Part shown: positions 55,836 through 64,000 of the stretch, piece after piece
Position numbering within the stretch: position 1 is the stretch's first letter
How the letters are laid out: the number at the start of each line of letters is the position of its first letter
Assembly: GCF_024448335.1 (NCBI RefSeq)
Contig: NZ_JAMOHM010000005.1
Span: forward strand, 1-64,000
Direction: 5' to 3'
From: Stutzerimonas frequens
Lineage (GTDB): Bacteria > Pseudomonadota > Gammaproteobacteria > Pseudomonadales > Pseudomonadaceae
Length of the DNA stretch: 64,000 nucleotides
Position numbers and translations under genes: made by a program
The notes under the pieces: model-generated
The model's input: the letters and a program-made list of their open reading frames with translations, nothing else
What the model was told of the DNA's origin: nothing
Database searches by the model: none

Positions 55836-57407
55836 ATGAACACTGCCCTGCACCGATTATTGCTGCTGCTCCTGCTGGTTCTGCCCTGGGCAGCCCAGGC
55901 CGGAGACGCGGCCGACTACGCCAAGGCCAGCCCGGCCAAACAGGCCAGGCTGCTGGAAAGCTGGGCCGCCGCGCCCGCGCCTGAGCGGCTGCCGCTGATC
56001 GAAGCGCTGCGCGCCAATCGCGTGGCCATCGACCAGAACAAGACGCCCTTCATCGAGGAAAACGGAGCCTACCGTGCCCTCGAAGGTGATGCCGAGCCGG
56101 TCGGCACGCCGAAGAAGCTGCGCCTGAACAACCGCCTGCGCGGCCTGCTCAACACCGCTCTGGCGAGCCACCAGCTGTTCGCCGAAGACCCCGCGCAGCG
56201 CCTCGCCGCGGCCAAGCGCCTGCAGCGCAGCGGCCAACCGGAACAGCTCGAGCTGCTCCAGCAGCGCCTGGACGCCGAGGACGATGCCGCCGTCAGCGAA
56301 GCGCTGACCCTGGCGCTGGCCAACCTGCAGCTGACCGCGAATGATCCGGCAGTACGCCTCGCCGCGGTGCGCCTGCTCGGCGAAACCGGCGCGCCCATGG
56401 CCCGGGTGCGCCTGGAGAACCTGCTGGCCGACGAGGCGGAAACCGACGCCAACGTGCGCAAGGCCGCCGAGACCAGCCTGGCCCAGGTCAAGCGCAAGCT
56501 CCTGATCGGCGAGCTGCTCGGCCAGGCTTTCAGCGGCCTGTCGCTGGGCTCGATCCTGCTGCTCGCCGCCCTCGGCCTGGCGATCACCTTCGGCCTGCTC
56601 GGGGTGATCAACATGGCCCACGGCGAGATGCTGATGCTTGGGGCCTACACCACTTACATGGTGCAGGTGCTGATGGCGCGGCTCGCCCCGGAAGCCCTCA
56701 CCTTCTACCCGCTGGTGGCGTTGCCGGTGGCCTTCTTCGTCACCGCCGCGATCGGCATGGCACTGGAACGCACAGTGATCCGCCATCTCTACGGCCGCCC
56801 GCTGGAAACCCTGCTGGCGACCTGGGGCATCAGCCTGATCCTGATCCAGCTGGTGCGGGTGCTGTTCGGCGCGCAGAACGTCGAGGTCGCCAATCCGGCC
56901 TGGCTCTCCGGTGGCCTGCAGGTGCTGCCGAACCTGGTGCTGCCGTACAACCGCATGGTGATCATCGGCTTCGCGCTGTTCGTGGTGCTCCTGACCTGGC
57001 TCTTGCTGAACAAGACGCGCCTGGGCCTGAACGTGCGCGCGGTAACGCAGAACCGCAACATGGCCGCCTGCTGCGGCGTGCCCACCGGGCGCATCGACAT
57101 GATGGCCTTCGGGCTGGGTTCCGGCATCGCCGGGCTCGGCGGCGTGGCCCTGAGCCAGATCGGCAATGTCGGCCCGGATCTCGGCCAGAGCTACATCATC
57201 GACTCCTTCCTGGTGGTGGTGCTCGGCGGTGTCGGCCAGCTGGCCGGCAGCATCTTCGCCGCCTTCGGCCTCGGCATCGCCAACAAGATCCTCGAACCGC
57301 AGATCGGCGCCGTGCTGGGCAAGATCCTCATCCTCGCGCTGATCATCCTCTTCATCCAGAAGCGTCCTCAGGGGCTCTTCGCTCTCAAGGGGAGGGTCAT
57401 CGATTGA
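55836..57407 (+). CDS. urtB: urea ABC transporter permease UrtB
   Basis: UrtB is one of the two membrane subunits of the urea importer. The 523-residue protein has a signal-like leader, a long periplasmic N-terminal region with HEAT-like alanine/leucine helices (to about residue 220), then a LivH-type permease with about eight membrane segments (LGLAITFGLLGVINMAHGEMLMLGAY is the hallmark). The long N-terminal extension is normal for UrtB. Its TGA overlaps the urtC start. Confidence 0.95.
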   Translation: MNTALHRLLLLLLLVLPWAAQAGDAADYAKASPAKQARLLESWAAAPAPERLPLIEALRANRVAIDQNKTPFIEENGAYRALEGDAEPVGTPKKLRLNNRLRGLLNTALASHQLFAEDPAQRLAAAKRLQRSGQPEQLELLQQRLDAEDDAAVSEALTLALANLQLTANDPAVRLAAVRLLGETGAPMARVRLENLLADEAETDANVRKAAETSLAQVKRKLLIGELLGQAFSGLSLGSILLLAALGLAITFGLLGVINMAHGEMLMLGAYTTYMVQVLMARLAPEALTFYPLVALPVAFFVTAAIGMALERTVIRHLYGRPLETLLATWGISLILIQLVRVLFGAQNVEVANPAWLSGGLQVLPNLVLPYNRMVIIGFALFVVLLTWLLLNKTRLGLNVRAVTQNRNMAACCGVPTGRIDMMAFGLGSGIAGLGGVALSQIGNVGPDLGQSYIIDSFLVVVLGGVGQLAGSIFAAFGLGIANKILEPQIGAVLGKILILALIILFIQKRPQGLFALKGRVID

Positions 57408-58479
57408 ACCAGCCACTTACCCTCACCGCCGCGCAGAAAGCCGGGCCGAAAGCCACGGTCATCGCCCTCGGCCTGGCGCTGGCCGTCCTCGTCGCCATGC
57501 CGCTGCTGCACCTGCTGCCGGCCGAGCATGCCCTGCACGTTTCGGCCTACACCCTGACCCTGGTGGGCAAGATCCTCTGCTACGCCATCGTCGCCCTGGC
57601 GCTGGATCTGGTCTGGGGTTACGCGGGGCTCTTATCCCTCGGCCACGGCCTGTTCTTCGCCCTCGGCGGTTACGCCATGGGCATGTACCTGATGCGCCAG
57701 AGCGCCGGTGACGGCCTGCCGGCGTTCATGAGCTTTCTCGCCTGGAACGAGCTGCCCTGGTACTGGTATGGCACGTCGAGCTTTCTCTGGGCCATGTGCC
57801 TGGTGGTGCTGGTGCCCGGCGTGCTGGCCTTTGTCTTCGGCTTCTTCGCCTTCCGCTCGCGGATCAAGGGCGTGTACTTCTCGATCATGACCCAGGCGCT
57901 GACCTTCGCCGGCATGCTCCTGTTCTTCCGCAACGAGACCGGCTTCGGCGGCAACAACGGCTTCACCGATTTCAAGACCATCCTCGGCTTCTCGATCTCG
58001 GCCCCTGCCACCCGCGCCACGTTGTTCCTCGCCACCGTGGCGCTCCTGGCCGGCAGCCTGTACCTGGGCTTCCGCCTGGCGCGCAGCAAGTTCGGCCGGG
58101 TGCTCACCGCCCTGCGCGATGCCGAGAACCGGCTGATGTTCTGCGGCTACGATCCGCGCGGCTACAAGCTGTTCATCTGGACGCTGTCAGCGGTGCTCTG
58201 CGGACTGGCCGGTGCGCTCTACGTGCCGCAGGTGGGGATCATCAACCCCAGCGAGATGGCACCGACGCAATCCATCGAGGCGGCCGTCTGGGTCGCACTC
58301 GGCGGACGCGGCACGCTGATCGGCCCGCTGCTCGGCGCCGGCCTCGTCAACGGCATGAAGAGCTGGTTCACCGTGGCCTTCCCCGAATACTGGCTGTTCG
58401 CCCTCGGTGCGCTGTTCATCGTCGTTACCCTGTACCTGCCCAAGGGCGTCATCGGCCTCATCAAGCGGAGGGGCGAAGA

Positions 58480-58483
<4 letters not shown>
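57404..58483 (+). CDS. urtC: urea ABC transporter permease UrtC
   Basis: UrtC is the second membrane subunit, LivM-like, with about eight to nine hydrophobic segments across 359 residues and the family loop SRIKGVYFSIMTQALTFAGMLLFFRN. It starts at a TTG (57404) that overlaps the urtB stop (TTGA), preceded by AAGGGGAGGG. Its stop overlaps the urtD start by four bases. Confidence 0.95.
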
Positions 58484-59331
<848 letters not shown>

Positions 59332-59339
59332 GCAAAAAA

Positions 59340-59367
59340 GTGGATGGCTTCGGCCATTCACCCTACG
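59340..59367. repeat. GTAGGGTGGA palindrome, copy 6
   Basis: GTGGATGGC-TTCG-GCCATTCAC followed by CCTACG: an eight- to nine-base stem closed by a TTCG tetraloop, located eight bases after the urtD stop. Confidence 0.8.
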
Positions 59368-59406
59368 CCCGCCAAACGCCCATGCCCGCATCAACGCAAA
59401 CCTAAT

Positions 59407-59439
59407 CGTAGGGTGGATAACGCCAGAGGCTTATCCACC
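59407..59439. repeat. GTAGGGTGGA palindrome, copy 7
   Basis: CGTAGG then GTGGATAA / TTATCCAC arms; inverted relative to copy 6 and ending just before the urtE ribosome site. Confidence 0.8.
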
Positions 59440-59456
59440 AAGTGAAGGAGTCGCAC

Positions 59457-60155
59457 ATGCTGCAAGTCCAGCAACTGCACCAGTACTACGGCGGCAGCCA
59501 TATCCTGCGCGGCCTCTCGTTCGAGGCGAAGGTCGGCGAAGTCACCTGCCTGCTCGGACGCAACGGCGTCGGCAAGACCACCCTGCTCAAGTGCCTGATG
59601 GGCCTGATCCCGGCCAAGGAAGGCGCGGTGAACTGGGAGGGCAAGCCGATCACCGGCTTCAAGCCGCACCAGCGCGTGCACGCCGGCATCGCCTATGTGC
59701 CGCAGGGGCGCGAGATCTTCGGCCGCCTGACCGTCGAGGAAAACCTGCTGATGGGCCTGTCCCGCTTCAGCGCCAGGGAAGCCAGGGAAGTCCCCGGGTT
59801 CATCTACGAGCTGTTCCCGGTGCTCAAGGAGATGAAGCATCGCCGCGGCGGCGACCTTTCCGGCGGGCAGCAGCAACAATTGGCCATCGGCCGCGCACTG
59901 GCGAGCAAGCCGCGCCTGTTGATCCTCGACGAACCCACCGAAGGCATCCAGCCCTCGGTGATCAAGGAGATCGGCGCGGTGATCAAGAAACTCGCGGCCC
60001 GCGGCGACATGGCGATCCTCCTGGTGGAGCAGTTCTACGACTTCGCCGCCGAACTGGCCGACCAGTACCTGGTGATGAGCCGCGGCGAGATCATTCAGCA
60101 GGGGCGCGGCGAAACCATGGAAGCCGAAGGCGTACGTGGACTGGTCGCGATCTGA
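59457..60155 (+). CDS. urtE: urea ABC transporter ATPase UrtE
   Basis: UrtE is the LivF-type second ATPase. The 232-residue protein has Walker A GRNGVGKT, signature LSGGQQQQLAIGRAL, Walker B LLILDEPTEGIQPSV and the switch His replaced by LVEQFYDFA as in LivF proteins. Start MLQVQQLHQYYGG at 59457 with GAAGGAG six bases upstream. With UrtA-D it completes the importer. Confidence 0.95.
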   Translation: MLQVQQLHQYYGGSHILRGLSFEAKVGEVTCLLGRNGVGKTTLLKCLMGLIPAKEGAVNWEGKPITGFKPHQRVHAGIAYVPQGREIFGRLTVEENLLMGLSRFSAREAREVPGFIYELFPVLKEMKHRRGGDLSGGQQQQLAIGRALASKPRLLILDEPTEGIQPSVIKEIGAVIKKLAARGDMAILLVEQFYDFAAELADQYLVMSRGEIIQQGRGETMEAEGVRGLVAI

Positions 60156-60193
60156 CCGGCCAGCGCACCACAACAGCGCATTTGTCGCTCGAC

Positions 60194-60208
60194 GCACCAG
60201 CCCGATGC
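60194..60208 (+). promoter_or_regulatory. NtrC-like site upstream of ureD
   Basis: GCACCA-GCC-CGATGC matches the NtrC palindrome at 10 of 12 conserved positions and lies about 115 bp upstream of the -24 element at 60309, a typical enhancer distance. Confidence 0.45.
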
Positions 60209-60308
60209 ACAAAAAGAACAACCTGAGACGCTGCCCAAGATGCGAATCCACGTCGAAAAAACGCCATAGCGCCGATCTGTCAGGCCGCGCACCAATGCAG
60301 CGCATAAC

Positions 60309-60324
60309 GGGCATGGCGATTGCT
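60309..60324 (+). promoter_or_regulatory. sigma-54 (-24/-12) promoter of the urease operon
   Basis: GGGCATG-GCGA-TTGCT matches TGGCACG-N4-TTGCA with exact spacing and is nearly identical in its -24 block to the element before eat. It is 38 bases before the ureD start. Confidence 0.72.
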
Positions 60325-60361
60325 CTGCTTTCCTGACCGACAGATCGAAAAGCCTGCACCC

Positions 60362-61195
60362 ATGAACGCCCCTGCACCGCTGTTCACCCCCCATTGGCAT
60401 GCCGAGCTGGAGCTCGGTTATGCGCCGTGCGCCGGCGCAACACGGCCGGTGCTGCGTCGCCACACGGGGCCGTTGCGGGTGCAGAAGCATCTCTATCCCG
60501 AGGGGCCGGAGGTCTGTCAGCACATCATCGTGCACCCACCGGGCGGCATTGCCGGTGGCGATCGGCTGGATATCAGCGCCACGGTTGCAGCCAGTGCCTG
60601 GGCGCAGCTGACCAGCCCTGGTGCAGCCAAGTGGTATCGCGCCGCCAGCCCGGCCTTTCAGGACCTGCGCCTGCGCGTCCAAACCGGTGCCACGCTGGAA
60701 TGGCTGCCGCAGGAGACCATCGTCTATTCCGCGGCTCAGGCCGAGCTGAACACTCGCATCGAGCTGCACGGCGACGCCCGGCTGTTCTACTGGGACATCG
60801 TCGCCCTCGGCCGGCCGGCGGCAGGCGAGCGCTTCGACGCCGGGCATTTCCAGGCGCGCCTGGATATCCGTCGCGACGACCGGCTGATCTGGCACGAGCG
60901 CCAGCGCATCGCCGGCGCCGATGCGTTGCTCGACTCACCGATCGGCCTCGACGGGCGTTCGGTGTTCGCCACCCTCATCGCCAGCGGAGAGCTCGACGCG
61001 GACCTGCTGGAGCGCTGCCGTGAATTGCCCAGCCGCGTGCGCGGTGACCTGACGCAACTGCCGGGGCTCATCGTGGCGCGCTGTCTGGCCGACGAGGCGC
61101 TGCACGCCCGCGCCTGGCTGATCGACCTGTGGCGGCTGTTGCGCCCCGAACTGCTGGGCCGCGAAGCGGTACCGCCGCGAATCTGGAGTACCTGA
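60362..61195 (+). CDS. ureD: urease accessory protein UreD
   Basis: UreD helps deliver nickel to apo-urease together with UreF and UreG. The 277-residue protein has the family landmarks [30 protein letters not shown] and SPGAAKWYR. The ATG at 60362 is chosen; the longest ORF begins 14 codons earlier within the promoter region. It is first in the urease operon. Confidence 0.95.
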   Translation: MNAPAPLFTPHWHAELELGYAPCAGATRPVLRRHTGPLRVQKHLYPEGPEVCQHIIVHPPGGIAGGDRLDISATVAASAWAQLTSPGAAKWYRAASPAFQDLRLRVQTGATLEWLPQETIVYSAAQAELNTRIELHGDARLFYWDIVALGRPAAGERFDAGHFQARLDIRRDDRLIWHERQRIAGADALLDSPIGLDGRSVFATLIASGELDADLLERCRELPSRVRGDLTQLPGLIVARCLADEALHARAWLIDLWRLLRPELLGREAVPPRIWST

Positions 61196-61200
61196 ATGAT

Positions 61201-61234
61201 GGGTGGGCACGGCTGCGCCGCTGCCCTCCCTACG
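61201..61234. repeat. GTAGGGTGGA-family palindrome, copy 8 (diverged)
   Basis: GGGTGGGCACGGC pairs imperfectly with GCCGCTGCCCTCCC, followed by TACG; the downstream half matches the family end. Lies six bases after the ureD stop. Confidence 0.55.
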
Positions 61235-61292
61235 CCGGCGCGCCTGCGTGCACGTCGCCCTGAACAACGCTGCGTGGTCTCGACCACCGGCC

Positions 61293-61323
61293 GGTGGATA
61301 CGAAGAGCGACATCCACCCTACG
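61293..61323. repeat. GTAGGGTGGA palindrome, copy 9
   Basis: GGTGGAT / ATCCACC arms then CTACG, between ureD and ureA, just before the ureA ribosome site. Confidence 0.75.
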
Positions 61324-61335
61324 ACTGGAGCGGTT

Positions 61336-61638
61336 ATGGATCTGTCACCAAGAGAGAAGGACAAGCTGCTGATCTTCACCGCCGGCCTGGTGGCCGAGCG
61401 CCGGCTGGCCCGCGGTGTGAAGCTCAACTACCCGGAGGCCATGGCCTACATCTCCGCCGCGCTGCTCGAAGGCGCGCGCGACGGCCAGACGGTCGCTGAG
61501 CTGATGCACTACGGCACCACCCTGCTCAGCCGCGAGCAGGTGATGGAAGGCGTGCCGGAGATGATTCCGGAGATCCAGGTCGAGGCCACCTTCCCGGATG
61601 GCACCAAGCTGGTCACCGTGCATCAACCAATCGCCTGA
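61336..61638 (+). CDS. ureA: urease gamma subunit UreA
   Basis: UreA is the small structural subunit of urease. The 100-residue protein begins [23 protein letters not shown] and has [12 protein letters not shown], matching the family end to end. The ATG at 61336 has GGAG six bases upstream; the longest ORF adds 14 codons derived from the adjacent palindrome. Confidence 0.98.
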   Translation: MDLSPREKDKLLIFTAGLVAERRLARGVKLNYPEAMAYISAALLEGARDGQTVAELMHYGTTLLSREQVMEGVPEMIPEIQVEATFPDGTKLVTVHQPIA

Positions 61639-61694
61639 AATATCGGTCAATGTCTACTGCCCACGACCTTGAACCGTTCTTGAAGGAAACCAAC

Positions 61695-62204
61695 GTGCAG
61701 ATACGCGACGCCCTGGACACCGACCTTGAAGGCATCCTCCAGATCTACAACGATGCGGTGCAGAACAGCACGGCGATCTGGAACGACCACTGCGTCGACC
61801 TCGCCAACCGCCAGGCCTGGCTGGCCGAGCGTCACGCGCAGGGCTACCCCGTACTGGTCGCCATCGACGAGCTGGGCCGCGTGGCCGGCTATGCCTCCTT
61901 CGGCCCCTGGCGCCCCCACGACGGCTTTCGTCATACCGTGGAGAACTCGGTCTACGTCAGCCCCGACCACCGCGGCAGCGGCATCGGCCGCAGCCTGATG
62001 AAGGCGCTGATCGAGCGCGCCCGCCAGCTGGAAAAGCACGTGATGGTCGCCTTCATCGAAAGCGAGAACCGTGCCTCGGTGCACATGCACCAGCAACTGG
62101 GCTTCATCCATGTCGGCCAGATGCGCCAGGTCGGCTGCAAGTTCGGCCGCTGGCTGGACCTGACCATGATGCAACTGACCCTGAACAGGAGCTCCAATCC
62201 ATGA
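61695..62204 (+). CDS. GNAT acetyltransferase, phosphinothricin/methionine sulfone type
   Basis: The 169-residue protein matches the Pat/MddA group: [20 protein letters not shown], the acetyl-CoA loop [14 protein letters not shown] and [23 protein letters not shown]. It probably N-acetylates methionine sulfone, sulfoximine or related amino-acid analogues. Its position between ureA and ureB is conserved in P. aeruginosa (PA4866). The GTG at 61695 is preferred because AAGGA lies eight bases upstream; an ATG at 61650 would add 15 residues. It overlaps ureB by four bases (ATGA). Confidence 0.88.
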   Translation: MQIRDALDTDLEGILQIYNDAVQNSTAIWNDHCVDLANRQAWLAERHAQGYPVLVAIDELGRVAGYASFGPWRPHDGFRHTVENSVYVSPDHRGSGIGRSLMKALIERARQLEKHVMVAFIESENRASVHMHQQLGFIHVGQMRQVGCKFGRWLDLTMMQLTLNRSSNP

Positions 62205-62506
62205 TTCCCGGCGAATACCAGATCCAGGACGGCGACATCGAGCTCAACGCCGGCCGCCGCACCGTCACGCTCAATGTGGCCAACAGCGGCGATCGGCCGA
62301 TCCAGGTCGGCTCGCACTACCACTTCTTCGAAACCAACGACGCGCTCACCTTCGACCGCGCCGCCTCGCGCGGCATGCGCCTGAACATCCCGGCCGGCAC
62401 CGCGGTGCGCTTCGAACCGGGCCAGAGCCGCGAGGTGGAATTGGTCGAGCTGGCCGGCGAGCGCCGGGTGTTCGGCTTCGCCGGGCGGGTGATGGGCGCG
62501 CTCTAG
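62201..62506 (+). CDS. ureB: urease beta subunit UreB
   Basis: UreB is the second small structural subunit. The 101-residue protein reads [19 protein letters not shown] with [17 protein letters not shown] and [12 protein letters not shown], the canonical family sequence. Its start overlaps the acetyltransferase stop, so the acetyltransferase is translated as part of the urease operon. Confidence 0.97.
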   Translation: MIPGEYQIQDGDIELNAGRRTVTLNVANSGDRPIQVGSHYHFFETNDALTFDRAASRGMRLNIPAGTAVRFEPGQSREVELVELAGERRVFGFAGRVMGAL

Positions 62507-62534
62507 AGCGCAGCCGCAAGCGACAAGCAAGCTT

Positions 62535-62567
62535 CGTAGGGTGGAAAACGCCGAAGGCTTTTCCACC
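62535..62567. repeat. GTAGGGTGGA palindrome, copy 10
   Basis: CGTAGG then GTGGAAAA / TTTTCCAC arms around an 8-10 nt loop, between ureB and ureC. Confidence 0.85.
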
Positions 62568-62579
62568 ACCCAGATTGCC

Positions 62580-62610
62580 GGTGGACAAGCTTCGCGTTGT
62601 CCACCCTACG
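62580..62610. repeat. GTAGGGTGGA palindrome, copy 11
   Basis: GGTGGACAA / TTGTCCACC arms then CTACG. It is inverted relative to copy 10, 12 bases away, and ends 16 bases before the ureC start. Confidence 0.85.
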
Positions 62611-62626
62611 GACAGGATGAGATGCA

Positions 62627-64000
<1,374 letters not shown>

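Noticed and set aside
61650-61694. ATG start of the acetyltransferase at 61650
   Set aside because: The GTG at 61695 has a much better ribosome site and gives the family-typical N-terminus; the 15 extra residues are unsupported.

Overview
The window is a chromosomal segment of a high-GC gammaproteobacterium, very probably a Pseudomonas of the stutzeri group (Stutzerimonas). The pointers are the conserved pseudomonad block purA-hisZ-hflC-hflK-hflX-hfq-miaA-mutL-amiB-tsaE-nnrED-queG, strong GC bias at third codon positions, a urease locus with an acetyltransferase between ureA and ureB, an exaC-eat-eutBC ethanolamine locus, and a desferrioxamine-type siderophore operon (nocardamine production is known in P. 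stutzeri). No prophage, transposase, tRNA, rRNA or CRISPR was seen.

Layout. 1-13.1 kb: minus-strand housekeeping block (purine and histidine metabolism, membrane protease regulation, RNA chaperone, tRNA modification, mismatch repair, cell-wall amidase, metabolite repair). 13.2-18.6 kb: queG, then a second FtsH-type protease, a YceK-like lipoprotein, ubiX and mpl. 18.8-24.3 kb: ethanolamine catabolism (aldehyde dehydrogenase, permease, EutB, EutC), with a sigma-54-type promoter before the permease and an unlisted 42-codon ORF bridging eutB and eutC. 24.3-28.5 kb: PhoD-like phosphatase, MtfA peptidase, pyrophosphatase, TerC-family protein. 28.6 kb: a relic of a cheB 3' end. 28.9-32.2 kb: a binding lipoprotein translationally coupled to a GGDEF-EAL protein. 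32.2-40.1 kb: an ECF sigma factor and a six-gene siderophore operon, each preceded by a Fur-box-like palindrome. 40.2-43.4 kb: xseB-ispA-dxs, feeding isoprenoid synthesis. 43.5-54.1 kb: mixed single genes (NYN nuclease-like, YciC-like membrane protein, VOC protein, SDR, binding protein, hrpB, lipoproteins, fieF, Lrp regulator, globin, DUF2788, pseudouridine synthase). 54.2-64 kb: urea uptake (urtABCDE) followed by urease genes (ureD, ureA, acetyltransferase, ureB, ureC); ureC runs off the end.

Two regulatory themes tie the accessory genes together. First, nitrogen: sigma-54-type -24/-12 elements precede eat, urtA and ureD, and NtrC-like half-palindromes lie about 70-115 bp upstream of the last two, so urea and ethanolamine appear to be used as nitrogen sources under RpoN control. 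Second, iron: a FecI-like sigma factor and the DesABCD-type operon look Fur controlled.

At the DNA level the striking feature is a family of about eleven short palindromes sharing the core GTAGGGTGGA/TCCACCCTAC. They sit only between genes, are concentrated in the urea/urease region and after dxs, and one supplies the stop codon of mpl. Starts were adjusted from the longest ORF to the ATG/GTG/TTG with a Shine-Dalgarno sequence or family-typical N-terminus. All functional calls come from reading motifs and gene order; no database search was run.
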